Source of the DNA: Prevotella sp.
Lineage (GTDB): Bacteria; Bacteroidota; Bacteroidia; Bacteroidales; Bacteroidaceae
Assembly (NCBI GenBank): GCA_022511055.1
Contig: JAFLSH010000033.1
Location: 1 to 14,450, forward strand
DNA: 14,450 nt
Reading direction: 5' to 3'
The translations under genes were made by a program, and so were the position numbers. Below the pieces are notes generated by a model, which worked only from the letters and a program-made list of their open reading frames with translations, searched no databases and was not told the DNA's origin. Shown here piece after piece: positions 6,608 through 13,760 of the stretch (positions are counted from its first letter, which is position 1; each line of letters begins with the position of its first letter).

Positions 6608-7837
6608 ATGAGGAATATCTTCATGACTTTGGCGCTGCTGGCAACATTCCCCTGCGGCGCACAGAAACTGAGCGGCATGTGGACTGGCGTATTGGAAGTG
6701 GGCGTTCAGAAGCTCAGCATTGTATTCAGCCTATCGCAAGACGAAACGGGCAATGATGTGTGTACCCTGTACAGCCCAGACCAGGCGGCGCTGAGCATAG
6801 CAGCCACCATAAACCATCTGTCGACAGACTCCATAAACGTCAGCGCGCCGACTATCGGCATGGTGTATGGCGGAAAGTTATCAGCCGACACCATCAGGGG
6901 AACGTTTGAGCAGAACGGGCTGAAACTGCCATTGGCATTGGGAAAGAAGAACAGGCCGCAGACACCTATGCCGAAATTTCCCTACGCAACGGAGGAAGTA
7001 AGTTTCGTGAACAGCGGGGCTAACGCCACACTGGCAGGTACGCTCACCTATCCCGTTGGGTATGAAACGGGAAAGAAAGTGCCAGTCGTGCTGCTTGTCA
7101 CGGGGAGCGGACAACAGAACAGAGATGAGGAACTATTCAACCACAAGCCGTTCCTTGTCATTGCCGACTACTTTGCCTGTCACGGCATAGCCACACTGCG
7201 GTATGATGACCGTGGCTTTGGTAAGTCCACGGGCGATGCCAAGAATGCTACCACGCAAGACCTTGCTGAAGATGCCAAGGCGGGCATCAGTTTTCTCCGC
7301 GAGCAGGGTAAGTTCAGCAACATTGGCGTGTTAGGGCACAGCGAGGGCGCATCCATTGCGTTCATGCTCGGCGCAAAAGGCATGACAGACTTCGTGATAA
7401 GCCTTGCGGGAATCGGCGTGAAAGGCGATACAGCGCTGACAGCACAGGTAAACCGAATGGCCGAGCTGATGGGAGTGCCGGCACAGATTACCAACACGGA
7501 GCAATACCGCGTGAACGCCACCCTGATGGGCAGTCCGTGGCTGGCTTTCTTTGTCGACTACGAGCCGTGCCCTGACATTATGGCTACGAAATGCCCTGTC
7601 ATGGCGCTCAACGGCTCGAATGACGTGCAGGTGATTGCCTCCCTAAACCTTGAGGGCATACGCCGCTGCCTGCCGCCCAACCGGCGGAACGTGATAAGGG
7701 AATATCCCAGCCTGAATCACCTTTTCCAGTCCTGTGACACAGGGTTGCCTAACGAATATGCCAACATAGAGGAGACCATCAGCCCCACGGTGCTGAAAGA
7801 CATGGCGGAGTGGATAGCAGAAGCTCTGGCGGACTGA
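6608..7837 (+). CDS. Exported alpha/beta hydrolase, S33/S9-like
   Basis: This 409-residue protein starts with a signal peptide (MRNIFMTLALLATFPCGA, probable cut before QKLSG), then has a beta-rich N-terminal region (residues about 20-125) and an alpha/beta-hydrolase core. The nucleophile elbow is GHSEG with Ser245. Asp339 in LNGSNDV and His371 in SLNHLF complete a likely triad, and RYDDRGFGKS lies at the oxyanion region. Similar Bacteroidetes proteins are annotated as serine aminopeptidase/esterase-like hydrolases, but the substrate is not predictable. I chose the ATG at 6608 because it gives a proper signal peptide; the longer frame from 6572 adds a Lys-rich stretch that spoils it. It lies 84 bp after proA with no terminator or clear promoter between, so read-through is likely. 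Confidence 0.8.
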   Translation: MRNIFMTLALLATFPCGAQKLSGMWTGVLEVGVQKLSIVFSLSQDETGNDVCTLYSPDQAALSIAATINHLSTDSINVSAPTIGMVYGGKLSADTIRGTFEQNGLKLPLALGKKNRPQTPMPKFPYATEEVSFVNSGANATLAGTLTYPVGYETGKKVPVVLLVTGSGQQNRDEELFNHKPFLVIADYFACHGIATLRYDDRGFGKSTGDAKNATTQDLAEDAKAGISFLREQGKFSNIGVLGHSEGASIAFMLGAKGMTDFVISLAGIGVKGDTALTAQVNRMAELMGVPAQITNTEQYRVNATLMGSPWLAFFVDYEPCPDIMATKCPVMALNGSNDVQVIASLNLEGIRRCLPPNRRNVIREYPSLNHLFQSCDTGLPNEYANIEETISPTVLKDMAEWIAEALAD

Positions 7838-7854
7838 AGCCAAAGCCATTCTCA

Positions 7855-7899
7855 GCAGGCAAAAAAAATAGCTGACACAGACGAAAAAACTGCCTGCAA
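7855..7899 (+). terminator. Weak inverted repeat after the hydrolase gene, possible terminator
   Basis: GCAGGCA near 7855 pairs with TGCCTGC near 7893-7899 across a long A-rich loop. The stem is short, the loop long and no U-run follows, so termination here is doubtful. Confidence 0.25.
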
Positions 7900-7924
7900 A
7901 GAGTGCTATTTGGAAAATAATGTG

Positions 7925-7932
7925 TATCTTTG
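7925..7932 (+). promoter_or_regulatory. Putative -7 element of the ackA promoter
   Basis: TATCTTTG fits TAnnTTTG exactly and lies 48 bp before the ackA ATG. A TTTG occurs only 12 bp upstream (7909-7912), so the -33 box is not convincing. Confidence 0.55.
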
Positions 7933-7980
7933 TGGCCATAAAAACTTCAAAACAAGAGTAACAGTTATTTTTTATTGATT

Positions 7981-9177
7981 ATGAAGATATTAGTATTGAA
8001 TTGTGGTTCATCCTCTATCAAGTACGCACTGTACAATATGGAGGATAAGAGTGTAATGACCTCGGGTGGTGCCGAGCGTGTAGGTCTTGACAACGCCTTC
8101 GTGAAGGTAAAGTTAGCCAACGGCGAGAAAAAGCAGATTATGCATGACATTCCCGAGCATACCGAGGGTGTGAAGTTCATCTTCTCACTGCTGACCGACC
8201 CGGAGATTGGTGTCATCAAGAGCCTTGATGAGATTGGCGCCGTAGGCCACCGCATGGTGCATGGCGGCGAGAAGTTCAATCAGTCAGTGGTGCTGACCGA
8301 TGAGGTACTCGATGCTTTCCAGGCTGTCTCTGACCTGGCTCCCCTGCACAATCCCGCCAACCTGAAGGGCGTGAATGCCGTGAAGGAGCTGATGCCGGGT
8401 CTGCCCCAGGTGGGCGTGTTCGACACCGCCTTCCATCAGACCATGCCCGCCAAGGCATATATGTACGCCATTCCCTATGAGCTTTACGAGAACTACGGTG
8501 TGCGCCGCTACGGTTTCCACGGCACGAGCCACCGCTATGTCAGCGCCCGCGCCCTGGAGTTCCTGGGCATGCAGCCAGAGGGCACGAAGGTGATTACCTG
8601 CCACGTGGGCAATGGCGGCTCCATTGCGGCCGTTGTCGATGGCAAGTGCGTTGACACCTCAATGGGTCTTACCCCGCTGGAAGGTCTGGTCATGGGCACC
8701 CGCTCAGGCGACATAGACGGCGGTGCTATCACGTTCATTGAGAAGAAGTGCGGCTTAGATGCCGATGCCATGTCAGACCTGCTCAACAAGAAGAGCGGCG
8801 TGGCTGGTATCACGGGCGGCAGCTCAGACATGCGCGACCTTGAGAACGCCGCCAAGGCCGGCGATGAGCGCGCCAAGCTGGCTCAAGACATGTATTTCTA
8901 CCGCATCAAGAAGTATATCGGTGCTTACGCCGCAGCCATGGGCGGTGTTGATGTCATTGTCTTCACCGCCGGCGTTGGCGAGAATCAGGTTTCCATGCGC
9001 TCAGAAGTCTGCAAGGGTCTGGAGTTCCTCGGCGTGAAGTTCGATGAGCAGAAGAATCAGGTACGCGGCGAAGAGGCTATCATCTCGGCCGATGACTCGC
9101 AGGTAAAGGTTGTGGTTATTCCTACAGATGAGGAACTGATGATTGCCACGGATACCATGAACCTGCTGAAGAAATAA
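7981..9177 (+). CDS. ackA: Acetate kinase
   Basis: AckA converts acetyl phosphate and ADP to acetate and ATP (reversible), the ATP-yielding step of acetate fermentation in the cytoplasm. The 398-residue protein has the full set of family motifs: LNCGSSSIKYALYN (6-19), HRMVHGGEKF, FDTAFHQTMP, FHGTSHRYVS with the catalytic His, HVGNGGSIAAVVDG, TPLEGLVMGTRSGDID with the catalytic Arg, and TAGVGENQ. Length agrees with E. coli AckA (400). The ATG at 7981 is preferred over an in-frame TTG six bases earlier. The usual partner pta (phosphotransacetylase) is not next to it. A clear terminator follows at 9213-9247. Confidence 0.96.
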   Translation: MKILVLNCGSSSIKYALYNMEDKSVMTSGGAERVGLDNAFVKVKLANGEKKQIMHDIPEHTEGVKFIFSLLTDPEIGVIKSLDEIGAVGHRMVHGGEKFNQSVVLTDEVLDAFQAVSDLAPLHNPANLKGVNAVKELMPGLPQVGVFDTAFHQTMPAKAYMYAIPYELYENYGVRRYGFHGTSHRYVSARALEFLGMQPEGTKVITCHVGNGGSIAAVVDGKCVDTSMGLTPLEGLVMGTRSGDIDGGAITFIEKKCGLDADAMSDLLNKKSGVAGITGGSSDMRDLENAAKAGDERAKLAQDMYFYRIKKYIGAYAAAMGGVDVIVFTAGVGENQVSMRSEVCKGLEFLGVKFDEQKNQVRGEEAIISADDSQVKVVVIPTDEELMIATDTMNLLKK

Positions 9178-9212
9178 ATGCCTACGCGCCAAAAAGTGTG
9201 CTATAAAAAATT

Positions 9213-9247
9213 GTCGGTAAGTATTTTCAAATACTCGCCGACTTTTG
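9213..9247 (+). terminator. Intrinsic terminator of ackA
   Basis: GTCGG-ta-AGTATTT (9213-9226) pairs with AAATACT-cg-CCGAC (9229-9242) around a 2-nt apex (in practice a larger A/T loop), and TTTTG follows. It lies 36 bp after the ackA stop. Confidence 0.75.
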
Positions 9248-9499
9248 TTTAATACCTGAAGGTTATTCTTAACACTTCCTCTACATGGCAATACTCTCCC
9301 CAACGATTTGACCAGAAAACGATAAGACAGAGACGACAACATGAGTGTAGACAAGATAAAGGGCTATGGCCTTGCGGCCTTTGCCGCTGCTGCATACGGT
9401 AAGCCATCTTACACGTAAGGAAAATGTTCCCCCGGCACAGGCATCACTGATTCGCAGTAAGACAAACTGCATGGCAGATGCGAAACACCCACGCCCCGC
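9248..9499. other. Gene-poor gap between ackA and the kdgK-like gene
   Basis: Apart from the transporter remnant at 9341-9418, I see no RNA gene, promoter or intact ORF here. It lies between two converging transcripts (ackA plus, kdgK-like minus). Confidence 0.5.
9341..9418 (+). pseudogene. Probable remnant of an EamA/DMT-family transporter (N-terminal 20 codons)
   Basis: ATG at 9341 opens 25 codons whose first 20 read MSVDKIKGYGLAAFAAAAYG. This matches the start of Bacteroidetes EamA/DMT permeases, which begin with a short charged segment followed by a G-Y-x-x-A-x-x-A-A-x-Y-G first helix. The similarity stops after YG, where the family normally continues with an NP-x-F-type turn, and a stop comes five codons later. 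A second open stretch in another frame (about 9409-9513, containing LTRKENVPPAQAS) could be the transporter's C-terminal tail, which would mean a large internal deletion. The match is from memory of the family, not a search. A functional small peptide is the alternative but there is no gene downstream for it to lead. Confidence 0.45.
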
Positions 9500-10558
9500 C
9501 TACTCTATGGTCTTATAGAGTGTCGAGGCATTGTGCCGCTGTTCCAGCAAGTCGCGGATTTCCTGGTCAGTGACGAGGTTGAAGTCACCGGGAATGGAGT
9601 TTTTCATGGCGGCAGCGGCCAGCGAGTAGTTCAGCTGGCGCTGGTTGTCGCCTGGGAATGCCTGAATGGCATGGAGATAAGCCCCCATGAAAGCATCGCC
9701 CACCCCCACGGGGTCGACCACATCTGGAATATCCATGATGGGTGCCTGCAACAGCTCACCGTCTTTCCAGAGCAGGGCAGTCAGGGTGTGGTGGTTGGAA
9801 CTGACAATGTTGCGCATGCCCATCAGCCAGCTCTTGCAACGGGGATACTGGGCGTGCAGCTCATCAAACCACTCGCCGTACTCCCGCATCTGCATCTTGA
9901 AGTTTGAGTCGGTGGCGGTGAAGGGCGGCTGCGGGTGCTGGCTGACAAACTCGAACTCTATGGCATCGCCGAACATCATATCGCAACGTGAGAGCATGCG
10001 GCTCAGTGTCTGGCGCGGGTCTGCACCGTAGCGCCACAGGTTTTTGCGGTAGTTGATGTCGAAGGACACGGTGATGCCCATCTCATCGGCTATGTCGAGC
10101 GCCTCAAACGTGGCATCGGCTGCCTGCTGCGAGATGGCGGCGGTGATGCCTGAGACCTGAAAGACAGTAGCCCCGCGCAACACCTCGCGCCAGGGAATCA
10201 TGCCCGGTCTGAGGTCATAGTAGGCAGAGTTGTCACGGTCATAGATGACCTTGGCGGGGCGCATGCCTGCCGCCGGCTCGAAGTAATAAGTGCCTATGCG
10301 CTGGCCGGCGTAGAGTATGTGGCGGGTGTCGACCCCCAGCTGCGCCAGGCACATGGCGCCGGCATGCCCCACGGGCGTATCGGGCAGGCGGGTGATGTAG
10401 GTAACATCTTCGCCCAGCGTAGCCAGCGAGACGGCCACATTGGCCTCGCTGCCGCCGTACTTGCTCGTGAACATATCGCCCTGTGCCAGCCGCTGATGGC
10501 CAGTCTTTGAAAATCGGAGCAACAACTCCCCGAAAGTAACAATCTTTTGCCTTTTCAT
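9500..10558 (-). CDS. kdgK: PfkB-family sugar kinase, probably 2-keto-3-deoxygluconate kinase
   Basis: This 352-residue ribokinase-fold enzyme carries PfkB signature 1 (YGGSEANVAVSLATLG, about 34-49) and signature 2 (DPVGVGDAFMGAY, 282-294) with catalytic base Asp288. FDINYRKNLW matches the D-x-N-Y-R-x-x-L-W motif typical of KDG kinases, which phosphorylate 2-keto-3-deoxygluconate from uronic acid (pectin, alginate) breakdown. The family also holds fructokinases, so the substrate is a likely call and not certain. The start at 10558 (ATG, MKRQKIVTFGE) follows an AAAGGAAAA ribosome site; longer readings run into the lpxH end. It is the third gene of a minus-strand operon, 25 bp after lpxH. No KDPG aldolase gene is nearby in this window. 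Confidence 0.85.
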   Translation of the reverse strand: MKRQKIVTFGELLLRFSKTGHQRLAQGDMFTSKYGGSEANVAVSLATLGEDVTYITRLPDTPVGHAGAMCLAQLGVDTRHILYAGQRIGTYYFEPAAGMRPAKVIYDRDNSAYYDLRPGMIPWREVLRGATVFQVSGITAAISQQAADATFEALDIADEMGITVSFDINYRKNLWRYGADPRQTLSRMLSRCDMMFGDAIEFEFVSQHPQPPFTATDSNFKMQMREYGEWFDELHAQYPRCKSWLMGMRNIVSSNHHTLTALLWKDGELLQAPIMDIPDVVDPVGVGDAFMGAYLHAIQAFPGDNQRQLNYSLAAAAMKNSIPGDFNLVTDQEIRDLLEQRHNASTLYKTIE

Positions 10559-10583
10559 TTTTCCTTTGTTTGTGTTTTCTGCC

Positions 10584-11393
10584 TTACATCTGGCTGACCC
10601 CCTCGACATACTGCGACATAAGCAGATGCTCACCATCCCAGACCACGTAGCTGAAATGCGTAATCCAGTCGCCCAGTATCATCATGCGCGCCTTCTTGGC
10701 CGTCTTGCCTGAAGCCGCAGAGCCGCCGGCCGGCGTGGGCCGCGAGAGCAGCAGGTCTACCTCGATGTGGCGGTGGCCGTAGATGAAGTAGTCAATGTTG
10801 GCGTGTGTCTGCATGTAAGCCTTGGTAAACAAGACCAGCGGCTCGCGGTCTTCACCCATGAAGGGGTCAGTGCCCTGCCCCTCATGCTTCAGCCGGCTGT
10901 GCTTGGCCCAGTTCAGCCCCAGCCCTATGCCCCAGTAGGGGTGGAGTGCCGAGAACGCCCACTGGCAGAAGCGGTTTTGGAACACGCGCTTCAGCAGCTT
11001 GAACGACTTGTCAGGGTCGCCCAGCCCATCGCCGTGGGCCAGAAAAAATATCTTGCCGTAGATTTCGGTGGTCTCGGGCTTCTTGTGCAGAATGACCCCG
11101 CACTCCTTTTCCAGATATTCGTAGGCCCAGATGTCGTGGTTGCCCGTGAAGTAGTGGACTTCGACCCCCATGTCGCAGAGTTCCGACAGCTTGCCCAGAA
11201 ATCGGGTATAGCCCTTGGGCACTACGTGGCGGTACTCATACCAGAAATCGAACATATCGCCCAGCAGGTATATGGCCGCCGCCTTCTCCTTGATGCTGTC
11301 AAGGAAACGGACCAGCCGCCGCTCCTGCATGCGCTGGTGCGGCACGGCCAGCGAGCCCAGATGGGCATCGGACAGGAAATAGACGTTTTTCAT
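10584..11393 (-). CDS. lpxH: UDP-2,3-diacylglucosamine diphosphatase
   Basis: LpxH hydrolyses UDP-2,3-diacylglucosamine to lipid X and UMP in lipid A synthesis, at the inner face of the inner membrane. The 269-residue calcineurin-like phosphoesterase shows all metal motifs: SDAHLG (Asp9, His11), LLGDMFDFW (Asp46), TGNHD (Asn85, His86), LAHGD (His120) and YGHRH (His207, His209). It is longer than E. coli LpxH (240), partly because of a Gly/Ala/Ser/Lys-rich segment at residues 218-235. The ATG at 11393 has GGGAGTT just upstream and is preferred over the ATG at 11402. The gene follows the MIP18-family gene closely and precedes the sugar kinase, forming one transcript. Confidence 0.9.
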   Translation of the reverse strand: MKNVYFLSDAHLGSLAVPHQRMQERRLVRFLDSIKEKAAAIYLLGDMFDFWYEYRHVVPKGYTRFLGKLSELCDMGVEVHYFTGNHDIWAYEYLEKECGVILHKKPETTEIYGKIFFLAHGDGLGDPDKSFKLLKRVFQNRFCQWAFSALHPYWGIGLGLNWAKHSRLKHEGQGTDPFMGEDREPLVLFTKAYMQTHANIDYFIYGHRHIEVDLLLSRPTPAGGSAASGKTAKKARMMILGDWITHFSYVVWDGEHLLMSQYVEGVSQM

Positions 11394-11414
11394 AACTCCC
11401 ATACCGTCAACCTG

Positions 11415-11738
11415 TTAATAGTCAAAGCCGAGTTCCACCTTGGCTTCCTCTGACATCATCGACTGGTCCCATGCCGGCTCGAACACCAGGTTGACATTCG
11501 CGCCTTTCACGCCTTCCACGCTTTCCACCTTCGTGCGCACATCTTCCAGAATGAAGTCGGCAGCCGGGCAGTTGGGGGCCGTGAAGGTCATATCGAGGTC
11601 GACGGTAGTGTCTTCGCGCACATCTACCTTGTAAATCATGCCGAGGTCATAGATGTTCACGGGTATCTCCGGGTCGTAGACGGTTTTCAGCACATCGACG
11701 ATTCGTTCTTCTATCTTTGTCTTTTCTTCCTGGGTCAT
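11415..11738 (-). CDS. MIP18/DUF59 family Fe-S assembly protein (SufT-like)
   Basis: This 107-residue protein is a single MIP18 (DUF59) domain: VYDPEIPVNIYDLGMIY at residues about 20-36, then TFTAPNCPAADFIL with the conserved cysteine, and a C-terminal VFEPAWDQSMMSEEA segment. Family members (SufT, and the eukaryotic MIP18 proteins) help mature Fe-S proteins. It is the first gene of the operon with lpxH and the sugar kinase and has its own good promoter (11768-11798). The start at 11738 (MTQEEK) is chosen because the longer frame would run back over the promoter -7 box and is not conserved in the domain. Confidence 0.85.
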   Translation of the reverse strand: MTQEEKTKIEERIVDVLKTVYDPEIPVNIYDLGMIYKVDVREDTTVDLDMTFTAPNCPAADFILEDVRTKVESVEGVKGANVNLVFEPAWDQSMMSEEAKVELGFDY

Positions 11739-11767
11739 TGCGTTGCTTTGTTTTTGTTTTCCGCCCA

Positions 11768-11798
11768 CAAAGATAAGCAATAATCTTGGAACGACAAA
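11768..11798 (-). promoter_or_regulatory. Promoter of the DUF59-lpxH-kdgK operon
   Basis: On the minus strand, TTTG (11798-11795), 19 bp, then TATCTTTG (11775-11768) is a full Bacteroidetes promoter. Transcription would start about 11761, leaving a leader of about 20 nt. Confidence 0.75.
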
Positions 11799-11816
11799 AC
11801 AAAAACCGCAAAACTT

Positions 11817-11830
11817 GGCGCGAAAGCGCC
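11817..11830. repeat. GAAA-tetraloop hairpin in the divergent intergenic region
   Basis: GGCGC-GAAA-GCGCC is a perfect 5-bp GC stem with a GNRA tetraloop on the plus strand, lying in a GC-rich patch between the divergent promoters. It is upstream of both transcription starts as I place them, so it is as likely a DNA palindrome for a protein as an RNA structure. Confidence 0.4.
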
Positions 11831-11925
11831 GCCAGCCGACACAGCAAACAGCCCGCCCGGCGGTGCGGCACAGCCAAATGTCTTATACAAATGGGTGTTT
11901 TCTTTGTCAAAAAGCGAACTTGGGC

Positions 11926-11956
11926 TTGGCAGTCTCGAAAAAAAGTGTTTCCTTTG
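11926..11956 (+). promoter_or_regulatory. Putative promoter of the thiD/araC-pdxS-pdxT operon
   Basis: TTCCTTTG (11949-11956) is one base off TAnnTTTG, with TTG at 11926-11928, 20 bp upstream. The predicted start of transcription lies at or next to the GTG at 11961, giving a leaderless or nearly leaderless mRNA. The weak boxes would suit an activator-dependent promoter, in line with the AraC domain encoded by the first gene. A tandem CTTGGGCTTGGC (11919-11930) could be part of its binding site. Confidence 0.35.
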
Positions 11957-11960
11957 CAAC

Positions 11961-12854
11961 GTGAACGGAACGAGACCCATACTGACCATCACCGGCTCCG
12001 ACTCCACGAGCGGCTCCGGCATACAGGCGGACATCAAGACGATTTCCGACTTGGGCGGCTATGCCGTGACGGCCATCACCTCCATCACCGTGCAGACGAC
12101 ACTCGGCATTCAGGCGTTCTACGACCTGCCCGCCCGGCTGGTGGCCCAGCAGATAGAGGCCGTGATGAACGACGTGCAGCCGCAGGTGGTGAAGATTGGC
12201 ATGGTGCGCACCCTGGAGACGCTCGACGTGATAGTCAGCGCGCTGGAAAGATACCGCCCCCGCCATGTCATCTACGACCCAATCGTACTGTCGAGCCGCG
12301 GCGATGCCCTGGTCTCCGAGACGGTCATGCAGGCCATCCGCCAGCGGCTGCTGCCCCTCTGCACACTCATTGTTCAGCTCGACGAGGCGCAGATGCACGG
12401 ACTGGCCAACCGCTATGCCAGCGCCGTGGCTGTCTATCTGGGCAAAGGCGAGACGGCCGAGCAGGCGCAGGCACTGGCCAGGGCCTACATCAACACGCAA
12501 ATCGTGCGCGCCGGCGACCTGCAGGGGCGCGCCTCTGAACTCTACAACGAGTTCCTGGCCGCCGTTGGCAGCCAGTTCCGCCAGAACAGCGACGTGCATT
12601 ACTACGCCGACCGCCTGAACGTGAGCCCCCGCTATCTGGCGCAGGTGACGAAGCGCATCAGCGGGAAAGCGCCGAAGACCATCATCGACGAACACCTGAC
12701 CCGCGAGATAGAGCTGCAGCTCAACACGACAGACCGCACCATACAGGAGATAGCCTACGACTGCGGATTCTCATCGCAGGCACACCTGACCAAGTTCTTC
12801 AAGAAGCAGCGGGGCAAAAGCCCCACCGCCTTCCGAAAAAGCCGTAAACCGTAA
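11961..12854 (+). CDS. ThiD-like (degenerate HMP/pyridoxine kinase) domain fused to AraC-type DNA-binding domain
   Basis: Residues about 6-195 follow ThiD: ILTITGSDSTSGSGIQADIK (7-26), AITSITVQTTLGIQAF, VQPQVVKIGMV, and VIYDPIVLSSRGDALV. The T-P-N-x-x-E-A region is replaced by VQLDEAQMHGL (138-148), and the whole C-terminal part with the GTG[DC] anion-hole/catalytic motif is missing. Residues about 205-295 are an AraC-family double helix-turn-helix (YYADRLNVSPRYLAQVTKRI, then TIQEIAYDCGFSSQAHLTKF, ending in F-F-K-K-x-x-G-x-S-P-T-A-F-R). The protein most likely binds a pyrimidine or B6 vitamer and controls transcription, probably of its own operon with pdxST, which starts 27 bp downstream. I chose GTG 11961 since ThiD proteins start a few residues before ILTI; a GTG at 11895 would add 22 unlike residues. 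Residual kinase activity is not excluded. Confidence 0.85.
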   Translation: MNGTRPILTITGSDSTSGSGIQADIKTISDLGGYAVTAITSITVQTTLGIQAFYDLPARLVAQQIEAVMNDVQPQVVKIGMVRTLETLDVIVSALERYRPRHVIYDPIVLSSRGDALVSETVMQAIRQRLLPLCTLIVQLDEAQMHGLANRYASAVAVYLGKGETAEQAQALARAYINTQIVRAGDLQGRASELYNEFLAAVGSQFRQNSDVHYYADRLNVSPRYLAQVTKRISGKAPKTIIDEHLTREIELQLNTTDRTIQEIAYDCGFSSQAHLTKFFKKQRGKSPTAFRKSRKP

Positions 12855-12881
12855 ACAATACTCAACAATAAATTTCAGGAA

Positions 12882-13760
12882 ATGAACACACAAAACAGAC
12901 AAGAACTGAACAGAAACCTCGCCCAGATGCTGAAGGGCGGTGTGATTATGGACGTGACAACCCCCGAGCAGGCCCGCATAGCCGAGGAGGCCGGAGCCTG
13001 TGCCGTGATGGCCTTGGAGCGCATTCCCGCCGACATCCGCGCGGCGGGCGGTGTCAGCCGCATGAGCGACCCGAAGATGATTCGGGGCATACAGGAGGCC
13101 GTTACCATACCGGTCATGGCCAAGTGCCGCATCGGGCACGTGGCCGAAGCACAGATACTGCAGGCCATTGAGATAGACTACATTGACGAGAGCGAGGTAC
13201 TCTCGCCGGCCGACAACATCTACCACATAGACAAGACGAAGTTCGACGTGCCCTTCGTCTGCGGTGCGAAAAATCTGGGCGAGGCGCTGCGCCGCATAGC
13301 CGAGGGAGCTACCATGATTCGCACCAAGGGCGAGCCGGGAACGGGCGACGTGGTGCAGGCGGTCAGCCACATGCGGCTGATGCAGAGCGAGATACGCCGG
13401 CTGGTCTCCATGAGCGAAGACGAGCTGTTCGAGGCCGCCAAGCAGCTGCAAGCTCCCTACGAGCTGGTCAGGTTTGTACACGAGAACGGCAAGCTGCCCG
13501 TGGTGAACTTCGCCGCCGGCGGCGTGGCCACGCCCGCCGATGCCGCGCTGATGATGCAGCTCGGCGCAGAGGGTGTCTTCGTGGGCAGCGGCATCTTCAA
13601 GAGCGGCAACCCCGCCAAGCGGGCGGCAGCTATCGTAAAGGCCGTGACGAACTATAACGATGCGAAGATGCTGGCCGAACTCTCCGAAGACCTCGGCGAA
13701 GCGATGGTGGGCATCAACGAACAGGAAATAGAGCTGCTGATGGCAGAGCGCGGGAAATGA
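12882..13760 (+). CDS. pdxS: Pyridoxal 5'-phosphate synthase, synthase subunit
   Basis: PdxS (Pdx1) builds PLP from ribose 5-phosphate, glyceraldehyde 3-phosphate and ammonia supplied by PdxT, in the DXP-independent route. The 292-residue length matches B. subtilis PdxS (294). Key residues fall at the same numbers: Asp24 (GGVIMDVTTPEQ), Lys81 (PVMAKCRIGH), Asp102 (IDYIDESEVL) and Lys149 (MIRTKGEPGTG). Further family motifs are FAAGGVATPADAALMMQLG and VFVGSGIFKSG. AGGAA precedes the ATG at 12882. It follows the ThiD/AraC gene by 27 bp and overlaps pdxT by four bases. Confidence 0.97.
   Translation: MNTQNRQELNRNLAQMLKGGVIMDVTTPEQARIAEEAGACAVMALERIPADIRAAGGVSRMSDPKMIRGIQEAVTIPVMAKCRIGHVAEAQILQAIEIDYIDESEVLSPADNIYHIDKTKFDVPFVCGAKNLGEALRRIAEGATMIRTKGEPGTGDVVQAVSHMRLMQSEIRRLVSMSEDELFEAAKQLQAPYELVRFVHENGKLPVVNFAAGGVATPADAALMMQLGAEGVFVGSGIFKSGNPAKRAAAIVKAVTNYNDAKMLAELSEDLGEAMVGINEQEIELLMAERGK

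Noticed and set aside
9502..9521. Terminator for the sugar kinase operon (ACTCTAT/ATAGAGT hairpin)
   Set aside because: The hairpin overlaps the last codons of the gene and no U-run follows on the minus strand, so I do not call it a terminator.
11907..12695. Minus-strand ORF (262 codons) opposite the ThiD/AraC gene
   Set aside because: Shadow of the fusion gene; composition is His/Gln/Gly/Val-rich with no known motif.
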